This document shows positions 53,438 to 62,247 of a stretch of 64,000 nt of DNA, in pieces; position 1 is the stretch's first letter; each line of letters opens with the position of its first letter. Made by a program: the position numbers and the translations under genes. The DNA is from an uncultured Alsobacter sp. (lineage in GTDB: Bacteria; Pseudomonadota; Alphaproteobacteria; Rhizobiales; Beijerinckiaceae): contig NZ_CAMFHB010000028.1 in the NCBI RefSeq assembly GCF_945952055.1, forward strand, positions 20,839-84,838. Reading direction: 5' to 3'. A model generated the notes under the pieces. The model saw nothing but the letters and a program-made list of their open reading frames with translations, was not told the DNA's origin and did not search any database.

Positions 53438-54808
53438 TCAGGAGCGTTCGAAGCCGCGCTTCAACTCCCAGTCGGTGATGCGGCGGTCATACTCGAACTG
53501 TTCCCATTCCGCAGCATGGACATAGTGATCGACGACGTTGTCGCCGAAGGCCTTGCGCAGCATGGCCGAGTCCTTGAGCGTCGCGGTGGCGGCGCGCAGG
53601 GTCTTGGGGATCTCGCGCAGGCCGTCGCCGACATAGGCGTCGCCCGAGAAGGCGGGTTCGAGCTTCATGCCGCCCTCGATGCCGGCGATGCCCGCCGCCA
53701 GCAGGGCCGCGATGGCGAGGTAGGGGTTCAGGTCCGAGCCGCCGATACGGCACTCGGTCCGCAGGCCCTTGGTCCCCTCCCCGCACAGGCGGAAGCCGGC
53801 CGTGCGGTTGTCGATGCTCCACACCGCCCGGGTCGGCGCGAAGGTGCCCGCCTGGAAGCGCTTGTAGGAGTTGATGAAGGGAGCCAGGAAATAGGTGATC
53901 TCGGCGGCGTGGGCGATCTGGCCGGCGAGGTACTGGCGCATCACCTGCGACATGCCGTGCTCGGCCTGCGGGTCGATGAACAGCGAGCGCTTGCCGTCCT
54001 TGTCCCACAGCGACGAGTGGACGTGGCTCGACGAGCCCGCCAGGTCGTAGCGCCACTTGGCCATGAAGGTGACGGCCTTGCCGGCGTTGTAGGCGATCTC
54101 CTTGATGCCGTTCTTCAGGATGACGTGGCGGTCGGCCATCTCCAGCGCGTCGGCATAGCGGACGTTGATCTCCTCCTGGCCCGGGCCCCACTCGCCCTTG
54201 GAATTCTCGACCGGGATGCCGGCGCCCTGCAGGCCGTTGCGCACGGCCCGCATCACCGGCTCTTCCTTGCTGGTCTGGAAGATGTGGTAGTCCTCGATGT
54301 AGTAGCCGGCGGTCTTGGGATCGCGGTAGCCCTTGGCGTGCAGGGCCTCGTAGGTCTCGTCGAAGAGGTAGAATTCGAGCTCGGTCGCCACGAAGGCGCG
54401 CATGCCCATGGCCTCGAGGCGGGCCACCTGCTTCTTCAGGATGGCGCGCGGGCTGTGCGGCAGGTCCTGGTGATGGTGATGGTCGAGCACGTCGGCCAGC
54501 ACCAGCGCGGTCGCGGGCAGCCAGGGAATGACGCGCAGCGTCTCGAGGTCCGGCTTCAGCACGAAGTCGCCGTAGCCCTGCGACCAGCTCGCCGCCGCGT
54601 AGCCCGGCACCGGCTCCATGTCGATGTCGTTGGCCAGCAGGTAGTTGCAGCCGTGGGTCTCCTCGTGCGCCGAGTCGAGGAAGTGCTGGGCGTGGAACCG
54701 CTTGCCGATGAGCTGCCCGTGCATGTCCGTCATGGCGACGAGCACGGTGTCGATGGTGCCGTCGGCAACGGCCTTGCGAAGCGATTCGAGAGTGAGATTG
54801 CCGGCCAT
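53438..54808 (-). CDS. Glutamine-synthetase-like gamma-glutamyl ligase
   Basis: This 456-residue protein keeps the glutamine synthetase fold. An N-terminal DMHGQLIGKRF and the metal/glutamate sites FVATELEFYLFDE and GPGQEEINVRYADAL are present. The GSSSHVHSSLWDKDG loop and RTECRIGGSDLNPYLAIAALLAAG near the C terminus follow. The adenylylation loop of GlnA is not seen. The length and look fit PuuA/IpuC-type ligases that glutamylate amines. It heads the ligase-aldehyde dehydrogenase-alcohol dehydrogenase operon. GGAGA lies 6-7 bases before the ATG. The amine substrate is unknown. Confidence 0.87.
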   Translation of the reverse strand: MAGNLTLESLRKAVADGTIDTVLVAMTDMHGQLIGKRFHAQHFLDSAHEETHGCNYLLANDIDMEPVPGYAAASWSQGYGDFVLKPDLETLRVIPWLPATALVLADVLDHHHHQDLPHSPRAILKKQVARLEAMGMRAFVATELEFYLFDETYEALHAKGYRDPKTAGYYIEDYHIFQTSKEEPVMRAVRNGLQGAGIPVENSKGEWGPGQEEINVRYADALEMADRHVILKNGIKEIAYNAGKAVTFMAKWRYDLAGSSSHVHSSLWDKDGKRSLFIDPQAEHGMSQVMRQYLAGQIAHAAEITYFLAPFINSYKRFQAGTFAPTRAVWSIDNRTAGFRLCGEGTKGLRTECRIGGSDLNPYLAIAALLAAGIAGIEGGMKLEPAFSGDAYVGDGLREIPKTLRAATATLKDSAMLRKAFGDNVVDHYVHAAEWEQFEYDRRITDWELKRGFERS

Positions 54809-55020
54809 TCGTGGTCTCCGCGTGCGCCGGTCCCCGCCCGGCGCGACGCAGGCTAGGCCATCAGGCCCCGCAAAACCACCATGGAGACGACGCTTCCCCG
54901 CCCGGATCGGCCGCGGGTGGGGGGGCGGGAGGTTAGTGCTCGCGCCCCTGCCCCCACGCTCCTCACCCTGCGCGGATGTAAATCATTCCGTCAGTGCAGA
55001 GCGGCCCCGCTCCGCTCTAC
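54809..55020. other. Upstream region of the ligase operon
   Basis: This part should carry the minus-strand promoter of the gamma-glutamyl ligase operon. It contains a G-rich run near 54915-54932. I see no clear promoter boxes and no gene. Confidence 0.45.
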
Positions 55021-55131
55021 CTCTCCCCCTCCGCCGTCATCCTCGGGCTTGGCCCGAGGATCCACGCCTTTGCCGGGGCCATCCCGAAGGCGTGGATGCC
55101 CGGGCCAAGCCCGGGCATGACGTGCGGAGGG
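55021..55131. repeat. Dispersed palindromic repeat, family A, inverted pair
   Basis: The forward arm CTCCGCCGTCATCCTCGGGC...TCCACGCCTTTGCCGGGG is followed by the inverted arm GCGTGGATGCCCGGGCC...ATGACGTGCGGAGG. The first arm has GAGG variants, so the two arms have diverged. Confidence 0.8.
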
Positions 55132-55165
55132 TGTGAGCCCACTAAAACAAAAAGATTCACGAGCT

Positions 55166-55267
55166 CCGAGCAGCCCGCGGAGCAGGCGTGTCGAAGCACG
55201 CAGACAGGAGCAGCGGAACGGTGGTGCGTCCTTCGACACGCGGCCTTCGGCCGCTGCTCAGGATGGG
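55166..55267. repeat. Dispersed palindromic repeat, family B, with a degenerate inverted arm
   Basis: The clear arm is TGCGTCCTTCGACACGCGG...GCTGCTCAGGATG (55225-55267). A decayed inverted arm (GCGTGTCGAAGCACGCA, about 55187-55203) precedes it. Confidence 0.7.
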
Positions 55268-55297
55268 GACATTGGGGGACTGACCGCGCAGCGGAAC

Positions 55298-56605
55298 TCA
55301 CCCCGTCACGGCATGCCCCGCATCCGGCCGCGCCAGCCAGGCGAGCCACATGGCGGCCGTCCAGGAGAAGTCGCGCCCGCCGAGCGCGTCGCCCGTGCGC
55401 GGGTCAAAGTACTCGCAGAAGCCATGGCGTCCGACGAGCTCGCGCGACTGGGCGGCGATGCGGTCCGCGACGTCCAACCGTCCCGCCGTCGCGAAGCCGT
55501 CGACGATCATGCGGTTGACGACGAGCCAGACGGGGCCGCGCCAGTAGCGGTGCGGATCGTAGGTCTCGGCGAAGGGGTCGCTGCTCGGCACCGCGTAGGA
55601 CGTCACGCTTCCCCAGCGGTCCAGCAAGGCCGCGAGGTGGTCGGCGTCCTCCCGCGTGCCCACCCGTGCGTAGAGGGGCAGGAAGGAGCCCGAGCTGACG
55701 CTCGCCGCGAGCTTTCCCGAGCGCAGGTCGAGCGACCGCCAGATGCCGTCGTCGCCGCGCAGCCGGTCGAAGCCCTTGGTCGAGCGCTCGATCCAGCCGG
55801 CCAGGGCCGCCGCCTCGTCTGCGAAGCCGAGCAGCGTCGCGAGATGGTGCAGGTCGTGGTCGGCCCGCACGAGGATCGACTGCACGCCCACGTCGCAGAC
55901 GCGAAGCGACAGCGACCGGGCCACGGCCTTGCCGTCCCAGTGAAGCGCCTTGGCCTCTTCGACGAGGGTCATCACCCGGTTGTAGAAGGCGTCGGTCGGG
56001 CGCTCGGATGCGTTGACGTGGGTCTTGTCCTTGCGCAGCGCTGCGACGTCCACCGTGGGCGTGATCGCGGCGAGCGGCGCATCCCATTCCGGCGAATTGT
56101 CGCGGCCCGTCTCCCAGGGATGAACGATCGCCACCAGCCCGGTCCCGTCCGGGTCGCGGATCTCGTGCCACCAGCGGTGCGAGGCGACGAGCTTGGGCAG
56201 GAGCGCCCGCAGCCGCGCTTCCGCGCGCGCCCGGTCCGGATCGGCCTCGAACACCACGCGGGCTGCGGTGGCGGCGACGGGCGGCTGCGAGATGCCGGTG
56301 GTCGGCGGCTCGTGGGTCGTGCCCCAGGCCGACGGGCCGGGATAGTAGTTCGCCGCCGGCTTGTGGAAGACGATGGAGGGGACCATGCCGTCGTCCCACT
56401 GGCCCAGGAACAGCGTCTCGAGCTCCTGCCAGGCGCGCTCGATGTCGAGCACGGCGAAGCCCATCGCCACGAAGGCCGAATCCCAGTTCCACTGGAACGG
56501 ATAGACCTTCTCATTGGGCACGGTGTACCCACCCCGGTCGTTGCGCGCGAGGATGTCGCGGGCGAGGGCGTCGAGCGAGGCGGAGGTGGGGGACGGCGTG
56601 GTCAT
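55298..56605 (-). CDS. GH63-type glycoside hydrolase, mannosyl-/glucosylglycerate hydrolase-like
   Basis: This 435-residue (alpha/alpha)6-barrel enzyme has YPFQWNWDSAFVAMGF, WDDGMVPSIVFH, ISQPPVAATAA and HPWETGRDNSPEWD. Late segments are YWRGPVWLVVNRM and EYFDPRTGDALGGRDFSWTA. These match the GH63 group that hydrolyses mannosylglycerate or glucosylglycerate; the Asp in ETGRDNS and the Glu in CEYFDP are the likely acid/base pair. It has no signal and acts in the cytoplasm. It overlaps the importer ATPase by 4 bases (ATGA), so the imported compound is probably its substrate. Confidence 0.82.
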   Translation of the reverse strand: MTTPSPTSASLDALARDILARNDRGGYTVPNEKVYPFQWNWDSAFVAMGFAVLDIERAWQELETLFLGQWDDGMVPSIVFHKPAANYYPGPSAWGTTHEPPTTGISQPPVAATAARVVFEADPDRARAEARLRALLPKLVASHRWWHEIRDPDGTGLVAIVHPWETGRDNSPEWDAPLAAITPTVDVAALRKDKTHVNASERPTDAFYNRVMTLVEEAKALHWDGKAVARSLSLRVCDVGVQSILVRADHDLHHLATLLGFADEAAALAGWIERSTKGFDRLRGDDGIWRSLDLRSGKLAASVSSGSFLPLYARVGTREDADHLAALLDRWGSVTSYAVPSSDPFAETYDPHRYWRGPVWLVVNRMIVDGFATAGRLDVADRIAAQSRELVGRHGFCEYFDPRTGDALGGRDFSWTAAMWLAWLARPDAGHAVTG

Positions 56606-57651
56606 GCGGCGGCATCCAAGGCAAGGCCGCTCGCGGGATCCATGAAGACGACGCGGGCGGGATCGAGGCGCAGGCCGACGACGTCGCCGGCGCGGACCGC
56701 GGTGGAGGACGGCGCGACGATGCGGACCACCGCGTCGCCGATCCGGCCCGTGAGAAGAGTGTGCGATCCCATGGGCTCCACGACACGAACCGTCAAGGCC
56801 AGGCCGTCCGCGGGGGCGGCGAGCGTCACGTCCTCGCCCCGGAAGCCGAGGATGCGGGCGCCGGAGCCCGGCACCGGGATGCTCTGGCCCCCCAGCGTGA
56901 CGCGACCGTCCTGCGAGTCGACCGGCAGGAAGTTCATCGGCGGGGAGCCCACGAACCCGCCGACGAAGGTGGTCGCGGGCCGGGCATAGACCTGGGTGGG
57001 CGGCGCGATCTGCACGATCTTGCCGCCGTACATGACGGCGATCCGGTCGGCGAGGCCCATGGCCTCGGTCTGGTCGTGGGTGACGTAGACGGTGGTGGTG
57101 CCCGCCTCGCGCAGGACGCTCTTCAGTTCGGCGCGCATCTCCAGGCGCAGGAGCGCGTCGAGATTCGACAAGGGCTCGTCCATCAGCAGCACGGCCGGCT
57201 CGACGGCGAGCGCGCGCGCCACCGCGACGCGCTGGCGCTGGCCGCCGGACAGCTTGGCCGGATAGCGCTCCAGGTAGGGCTCGATGTGCAGGAGCGCCGC
57301 GGCCTTCTTCACCTGCCGGTCGATGACGTCGGCCGGCTTCTTCTGCATCGCGAGGCCAAAGGCGACGTTCTCGTACACGGTCATGTGCGGGAAGACCGCG
57401 TAGTTCTGGAACACCATGGCGAGCCCGCGCTCCCAGGGCTTCAGGTCGGACACGTCGCGCCCGCCGATGAGGACGCGCCCCGACGAGCGGCTCTCGAGCC
57501 CCGCCATGATGCGCAGGAGCGTGGTCTTGCCGCAGCCCGACGGGCCCAGCAGCGCGACGAACTCGCCGTCGGCGATCTCCAGGGAGACCTCCTGCAGCGC
57601 GGTGACGGAGCCGAAGCTCTTGGCGATGCGGTCAATAACGATCCCGGCCAT
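56602..57651 (-). CDS. ABC transporter ATPase, sugar type (UgpC/MsmK-like)
   Basis: This 349-residue ATPase has Walker A GPSGCGKTT, Q-loop VFQNYAVFPHMTVYENVAFGL, signature LSGGQRQR, Walker B LLMDEPLSNLDA and the switch YVTHDQTEAMGLADR. Beyond residue 235 lies the TOBE/OB regulatory domain of sugar importers (LGFRGEDVTLAAPADG). It powers both permeases of the same operon. Its stop overlaps the glycosidase start. Confidence 0.93.
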   Translation of the reverse strand: MAGIVIDRIAKSFGSVTALQEVSLEIADGEFVALLGPSGCGKTTLLRIMAGLESRSSGRVLIGGRDVSDLKPWERGLAMVFQNYAVFPHMTVYENVAFGLAMQKKPADVIDRQVKKAAALLHIEPYLERYPAKLSGGQRQRVAVARALAVEPAVLLMDEPLSNLDALLRLEMRAELKSVLREAGTTTVYVTHDQTEAMGLADRIAVMYGGKIVQIAPPTQVYARPATTFVGGFVGSPPMNFLPVDSQDGRVTLGGQSIPVPGSGARILGFRGEDVTLAAPADGLALTVRVVEPMGSHTLLTGRIGDAVVRIVAPSSTAVRAGDVVGLRLDPARVVFMDPASGLALDAAA

Positions 57652-57663
57652 CCCGGCCTCCTT

Positions 57664-58470
57664 TCACTTGCTGGAGACGCCCCACATGGCGAACAGGTAC
57701 TTGCGGACGGCGAAGATGAAGAGCACCGACGGCACGATCAGGATGAAGCCGCCGGCGAAGCGGTAGTGCAGCGGGGATTCCGCCAGCACCGTGAGCAGGT
57801 AGGCCGTGAGCGTGCGCTCCCGAACCGTCAGCACCGAAGCGGCGAACACCTCGTTCCACGAGATCACGAAGGCGAAGATCGCCGCCGCCGCGATGCCGGG
57901 GAGAGCAAGCGGCAGGACGATGCGCCGGAAGGCCTGAAGCCGCGTGCAGCCGAAGACCCAGGCCGCCTCTTCGAGTTCGCGCGGAATGCCCGTGAACAGG
58001 CTCGCGGTGACGAGCGCCGCGAACGGCAGGGCGAGCGCGGTGTGGACGAGCGCGACGCCGAGCGGCGTGTCGTAGAGGCCGATGCGGATGAAGGTGACGG
58101 TGAGCGGCAGGGCGAGGATGGCGAGCGGAAAAGCGCGCGTCAGCAGCACCAGCAGCCGGAAGGCGTTGGCGCCGCGGAAGCTGAAGCGGGCGAGCGCGTA
58201 GCCCGCCGGCGCGCCGAGCGCGATCGAGAACAGCATGGTGAGCCCGGCCGCGATGACCGAGTTCACCGCGGCGTTCCACACGCCCTCGATCTTGACGAAG
58301 AGCATCAGCGCGTCGAGCGAGGCGTTCGACGGGACAATCTCCTTGGGCCACTTGAAGGCCCCTGCCCGGCCGCCGAAGGCGCCCAGCGCGATCAGGTAGA
58401 TCGGCACGAGGACCCAGGCGCAGAGCGCCAGCGTGCCGGAGACGAAGACGAGGCGTCGCGTCGCGGTCAT
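57664..58470 (-). CDS. ABC sugar permease, MalG type
   Basis: This 268-residue inner-membrane protein has about six helices (LVFVSGTLALCAWVLVPIYLIAL, FRLLVLLTRAFPLAILALPL) and the coupling region EEAAWVFGCTRLQAFRRIVLPLALPG, the MalG-type EAA motif. A 12-base gap separates it from the ATPase gene, and ATGA overlap links it to the upstream permease. The stop lies close to the ribosome site of the next gene. Confidence 0.92.
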   Translation of the reverse strand: MTATRRLVFVSGTLALCAWVLVPIYLIALGAFGGRAGAFKWPKEIVPSNASLDALMLFVKIEGVWNAAVNSVIAAGLTMLFSIALGAPAGYALARFSFRGANAFRLLVLLTRAFPLAILALPLTVTFIRIGLYDTPLGVALVHTALALPFAALVTASLFTGIPRELEEAAWVFGCTRLQAFRRIVLPLALPGIAAAAIFAFVISWNEVFAASVLTVRERTLTAYLLTVLAESPLHYRFAGGFILIVPSVLFIFAVRKYLFAMWGVSSK

Positions 58471-59315
58471 CCCTGCACCTCCGGCTTCACGCGCAGCACC
58501 CTCAGCCAGAAGACCGTGGCGGCGAGCGAGATGATCATGATCAGCACCGCGTAGGCGGCGGCGACGCCGTAGTTCTGGTTGTCGCGCTGCCAGGCATAGG
58601 CCTCGCCGACGAGGACGGGGAAGTTGCGGCCGCCGAGTGCGTAGACGACAGCGAAGACCTCGAAGGCGAGCACCGTGCGCAGGATCAGGGCGGACTGCAG
58701 GCTGGGCTTCAGGAGCGGCAGGGTGATCTTGACGAAGCGCGTCCAGGGGCGGGCGCCGAAGATCTCGGCCGCCTCGGCGAACTCCTTCGGGATGAGCTGC
58801 AGACCGCCCACCAGGATGACCAGCACGATGGCCGTGGCGCGCCAGACCTCGGCGAGCACGACGGCGACGAAGAGCGTGACCGGCGTCTCGGAATTGAGCC
58901 AGGCCGTCGGGCCCGGGATCAGGCCCATCGCGAAGAGGGCCGAGTTCACGTAGCCGGTGTTCTGCAGCAGCGCGAGCCAGACGAGGCCGGCCGCGAGATC
59001 GGAGACGCCGAGCGGGATCGTCCAGACCCACAGCACCACGTCACGGCCGAACGTCATTTTCTGGAGCATCAGCCCCATGGCCAGCGCCAGCGCCACCTGC
59101 AGCGGGATGACGGTGAGGACCAGGAGGAAGGTGTTGCGGATCGAGAGCCCGAAATTCAGGTCCCCGACCATCTTGCCGTAATTGCCAAGCCCGAAACCCG
59201 CGTCGCCCTGGAAGGACAGGACGATGGTCTGCACCAGCGGCACGAAGAAGAGCACGCCGAGGAACACCATCGCCGGGGCGAGGAGGGCGTAGGGCAGCCA
59301 TCGTGATTGGGTCAT
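58467..59315 (-). CDS. ABC sugar permease, MalF type
   Basis: This 282-residue inner-membrane protein has helices such as YALLAPAMVFLGVLFFVPLVQTIVL and the EAA region FAEAAEIFGARPWTRFVKITLPLLKPS. It pairs with the MalG-type permease. ATG 59315 is the family start. The 270 bases between it and the binding-protein stop are filled with family B and C repeats and a strong hairpin. Confidence 0.92.
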   Translation of the reverse strand: MTQSRWLPYALLAPAMVFLGVLFFVPLVQTIVLSFQGDAGFGLGNYGKMVGDLNFGLSIRNTFLLVLTVIPLQVALALAMGLMLQKMTFGRDVVLWVWTIPLGVSDLAAGLVWLALLQNTGYVNSALFAMGLIPGPTAWLNSETPVTLFVAVVLAEVWRATAIVLVILVGGLQLIPKEFAEAAEIFGARPWTRFVKITLPLLKPSLQSALILRTVLAFEVFAVVYALGGRNFPVLVGEAYAWQRDNQNYGVAAAYAVLIMIISLAATVFWLRVLRVKPEVQG

Positions 59316-59345
59316 GGCGTGCTCGTGGGTGGCGGTGGAGGGATG

Positions 59346-59460
59346 CTGCGTCCTTCGACGCGGCCGCTTCGCGGCCTGCTCAGGATGAGGAGGTTTGTGC
59401 TGTCAAACGCCAGCGGTCCTCATCCTGAGCAGCGGCCGCAGGCCGCTGTCGAAAGACGCA
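59346..59460. repeat. Dispersed palindromic repeat, family B, inverted pair
   Basis: The arm TGCGTCCTTCGACGCGGCC...CTGCTCAGGATGAGG (59346-59390) and its inverted copy CCTCATCCTGAGCAGC...GAAAGACGCA (59418-59460) are separated by 27 bases. Confidence 0.8.
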
Positions 59461-59477
59461 CGATCTCAGTGCGCCCT

Positions 59478-59515
59478 AGTGCGTGCTTCGTTTTGATGAA
59501 AACGCAGCACGCACT
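59478..59515. other. Strong hairpin between binding-protein and permease genes
   Basis: Outer arms AGTGCGTGC/GCACGCACT (9 base pairs) and inner arms CGTTTT/AAAACG (6 base pairs) with a GATG loop form a long hairpin. On the minus strand it follows the binding-protein gene and could limit read-through into the permease genes. Confidence 0.65.
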
Positions 59516-59530
59516 CGGTTCCTCGGTGGT

Positions 59531-59582
59531 CGCATGCTTTTCGCGAAAAGCCGGATTCCACCTTTTCGCAGCATGCTCTAGA
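59531..59582. repeat. Dispersed repeat, family C, reverse orientation
   Basis: Contains GCATGCTTTTCGCGAAAAG and ends TTTTCGCAGCATGCTCTAG, the reverse complement pattern of the copy at 21085. It abuts the binding-protein stop. Confidence 0.7.
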
Positions 59583-59585
59583 CGC

Positions 59586-60887
59586 TCACTTCACCGGGCA
59601 GGCGCCGTCGCTGGCCTTGTCCGGGGCCCAGCAGGGCGCCTTGGTGGCGGTCATGATGTCGCGCATCGCGCCGGCCTGGGCGTCGAGCGTGGCCTTGATC
59701 GGCTCGTTGCGCAGCACGATGCGCTGGAACGTGTCGAAGTAGACCTTGTTGAACTCGCCGCCCTTGTCGCCGAGGCCGATCGGCAGCAGGGCCACCATCG
59801 CGTCCTTGGCGTTCTGGGTCTTGGCGACGCCTTCCGAGAGCAGCTTCACGCCGGCCGGCAGGTCGGCGGGCAGCGTGGCGTTCACGACCGGGAAGAAGCC
59901 GAGCTCCTTGGCGACCAGCACCTGCGTCTCGGGCTTGGACAGGTGCTCGATCAGCGCCACCGCGTTGGCGCGGTCCGGCGCGCCCTTGGCGATGCCGAGG
60001 CCGGCGACGACGGGCATGTAGGCGCGGCCCTTCGGGCCGGCCGGCGGGGCGACGACCTGGTAGTCCCCGGGCGCCGCGGTGAGCGCGTCCTTCACGCGGG
60101 CCACGTGATCCCACGCGATCCACACCTCGCCCGCCATCAGCGGTTCCTGCATGAAGTCGTAGTTGGTGGAGTTCGGGTTCACCGAGGCCCAGACGGCCTT
60201 GAAGTCACCCCACATCTTCTCGGCCTCGGCCGAGCGGAATTCCGTCACCATGGAGGCGGTGTAGGACGGGTAGAGATTGCCCTGGAGGAAGCGGGCCATC
60301 AGGCCCTTGGGACCCGCCGGGAAGCCGATGCGGCGCTGGCCGGTCTTCTCCTGGATGGCCTTGCCCCAGGCCGCGAGCTGCTCGTAGGTGAGCGCGTTCA
60401 CGTCGGCGCCGGCGGGCAGGAAGGGCAGAGCGTCCTTCTTCACCACCATGACATAGGTCGCCTGCATCCAGGGGATGTAGAGCTGCTTGCCCGAGCCGAG
60501 CTTGCCGAGCTCCATCAGGCCGGCGGGAATGCCGCGCGATGCGACCTTGGCGGCGACATCGTCGATGGCGTCGAGCGCGCCCATCGGGACGAGCGGCTGG
60601 AGTTCGCCGTGCAGGGCGCCCACCACGCTGACCGTGTGCTTGTTGGCTTCCACCTCGGCCTTCATGCGGACGGTGAACGGCGACGGCTCGTCGACGACGT
60701 AGGTCGTCTTGGGGGCTCCCTTGAGCACCATCTCGCGCACCTTCTGCGCTTCCTCGATGGGACGCAGCTGGGTCGAGAGGAACACGAGGTCCTGGGCGTT
60801 GGCGCGGCCGATGCCGCCGGTGGTGGCGATGCCGGCCGTCGTCACCGCGACGGCGGCCAGAAGCGCGTAGCGCAAGCTCTTGGTCAT
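59586..60887 (-). CDS. ABC transporter sugar-binding protein (family 1)
   Basis: This 433-residue periplasmic protein has a Sec signal (SLRYALLAAVAVTTAGIATTGG) and a mature part with FLSTQLRPIEEAQKVREMVLKG, YIPWMQATYVMVVKKDALPF and GDYQVVAPPAGPKGRAYMPVVAGLGIAKG, as in SBP family 1. AGGAGA lies 6 bases before the ATG. It should bind a glycoside or osmolyte such as glucosyl- or mannosylglycerate, judging by the downstream GH63-type enzyme. Confidence 0.9.
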   Translation of the reverse strand: MTKSLRYALLAAVAVTTAGIATTGGIGRANAQDLVFLSTQLRPIEEAQKVREMVLKGAPKTTYVVDEPSPFTVRMKAEVEANKHTVSVVGALHGELQPLVPMGALDAIDDVAAKVASRGIPAGLMELGKLGSGKQLYIPWMQATYVMVVKKDALPFLPAGADVNALTYEQLAAWGKAIQEKTGQRRIGFPAGPKGLMARFLQGNLYPSYTASMVTEFRSAEAEKMWGDFKAVWASVNPNSTNYDFMQEPLMAGEVWIAWDHVARVKDALTAAPGDYQVVAPPAGPKGRAYMPVVAGLGIAKGAPDRANAVALIEHLSKPETQVLVAKELGFFPVVNATLPADLPAGVKLLSEGVAKTQNAKDAMVALLPIGLGDKGGEFNKVYFDTFQRIVLRNEPIKATLDAQAGAMRDIMTATKAPCWAPDKASDGACPVK

Positions 60888-60992
60888 GTACGTCTCCTTG
60901 TCGTTCCCTCCCGGCCCCTCCGTGACGCGGCTGCGGCGCCGGGGGCCGCACCACGTTTCGTCTCCAGCCGCGCCGGAGCGCGGTGTCTTCCA

Positions 60993-62000
60993 TCAGCCGC
61001 GCGGTGGCGCGGTCGAGGCCCGGTCGACGAAGCGCACCGGGCGAATGCTCTGCAGGACATGCGGATCGGTGCCGGCGATGCGGGCGAGCAGCATCTCGGC
61101 CAGCAGTTCGCCCGTTTCGGCGATCGGCAGTTCCATGGTCGTCAGCGGCGGATCGGTGAAGGCCGACGCCGGCAGGTTGTCGTGGCCGACGACAGAGACG
61201 TCGGCCGGGATCTCGAGGCCGAGCCGGCGGGCGGCGCGCAGGGCGCCATAGGCGATGCGGTCCGTGGCGCACAGCAGCGCGGTCGGCCGGTCGGGGCGCG
61301 CCAGCAGGTCGAGGGCGGCCTCACAGCCCCCCTCCTCGTCGGCCGCGGCCTCGCACTCGATCGGTGGGAGCCCGGCCGCCGCCATGGCGGCGCGGTATCC
61401 GTCCCGCCGCAGTCCGGCGAAGGTGAAGGCCGACGGCGCGCCGATCAGCGCGACCCTCCGGTGGCCCAGCCCGAGCAGCCTTTCGCAGGCCTCGCGGAAG
61501 GCAGCCGCGCCGTCGCCGTCGACGAACGGGAAGGCCCCGGGCACGTCCGTGCGGCCCATGGTCACGAAAGGAAAGTCCTGTTCCAGCAACCAGCGGATGC
61601 GCGCATCGTCGCGGCGGGTACGGACCACGATGAGCCCGTCCGTCCGCCGCCCCTCGACCAGACGCCGGTAGGTCTTGAGCTCTTCCGTGCCGGGCGGCGC
61701 GGCGAGCAGCGTGAGGTCGTAACCGTCGCGTGCGAGCCGCTTCCCCAGGGCGGCGAGGAGCTCGATGTAGAGAGGCTCGTTGAACTGCCCGGGCTCCGTC
61801 GGGAGCACCATGGTGACCATCTCGGTCGACCCCTTGCGCAGGCGGCGGGCGGCGGCATTGGGCCTGTAGCCAGCCGCCTCGGCGGCGGCCTTCACCCGGC
61901 TGCGGGTTGATTCGGCGACGTCGGAATAGCCGTCGAGCGCCCGCGACACCGTCGTGATCGACAGGCCGAGCGACGAGGCGAGATCCTTCAGTGTCGCCAT
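60993..62000 (-). CDS. LacI-family transcriptional repressor
   Basis: This 335-residue regulator starts MATLKDLASSLGLSITTVSRALDGYSDVAESTRSRV, the LacI helix-turn-helix and hinge, followed by a sugar-binding domain (RTDGLIVVRTRRDD, VDGDGAAAFREACERLLGLGHRRVALIG). It is 105 bases ahead of the binding-protein gene on the same strand, so it may be the first gene of the importer operon. A 16-base perfect palindrome lies just upstream. The inducer is probably the imported sugar. Confidence 0.93.
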   Translation of the reverse strand: MATLKDLASSLGLSITTVSRALDGYSDVAESTRSRVKAAAEAAGYRPNAAARRLRKGSTEMVTMVLPTEPGQFNEPLYIELLAALGKRLARDGYDLTLLAAPPGTEELKTYRRLVEGRRTDGLIVVRTRRDDARIRWLLEQDFPFVTMGRTDVPGAFPFVDGDGAAAFREACERLLGLGHRRVALIGAPSAFTFAGLRRDGYRAAMAAAGLPPIECEAAADEEGGCEAALDLLARPDRPTALLCATDRIAYGALRAARRLGLEIPADVSVVGHDNLPASAFTDPPLTTMELPIAETGELLAEMLLARIAGTDPHVLQSIRPVRFVDRASTAPPRG

Positions 62001-62007
62001 GGGACTC

Positions 62008-62023
62008 TCCAAAACGTTTTGGA
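62008..62023. promoter_or_regulatory. LacI-type operator (TCCAAAACGTTTTGGA)
   Basis: A perfect 16-base palindrome with the central CG typical of LacI-family sites begins 8 bases upstream of the lacI-type start codon. Autoregulation is likely. I found no second copy ahead of the binding-protein gene. Confidence 0.8.
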
Positions 62024-62247
62024 AGATGTCACCTGTCCCACTCTGGGTCAAGTCCGTCCGCTCTCTCGGGAAAGTGTGAAAAATTCGCGCGGCACACTTT
62101 CTGCGTGTGTGTTTCCGCACATCGGCCCAGCGCGGGCCGGAGTACATTGATGATCAGCAAGAGTTCGAACAACGAACTCGGATCGACAGGCGAGCGTAAA
62201 ACGAGTTTGGACGGCCGTCCCGCGACGGCCAACAAGGGACCACCACG

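Noticed and set aside
59041..59301. Small frames antisense to the MalF-type permease
   Set aside because: No ribosome site and no conserved pattern; the permease on the other strand explains the region.
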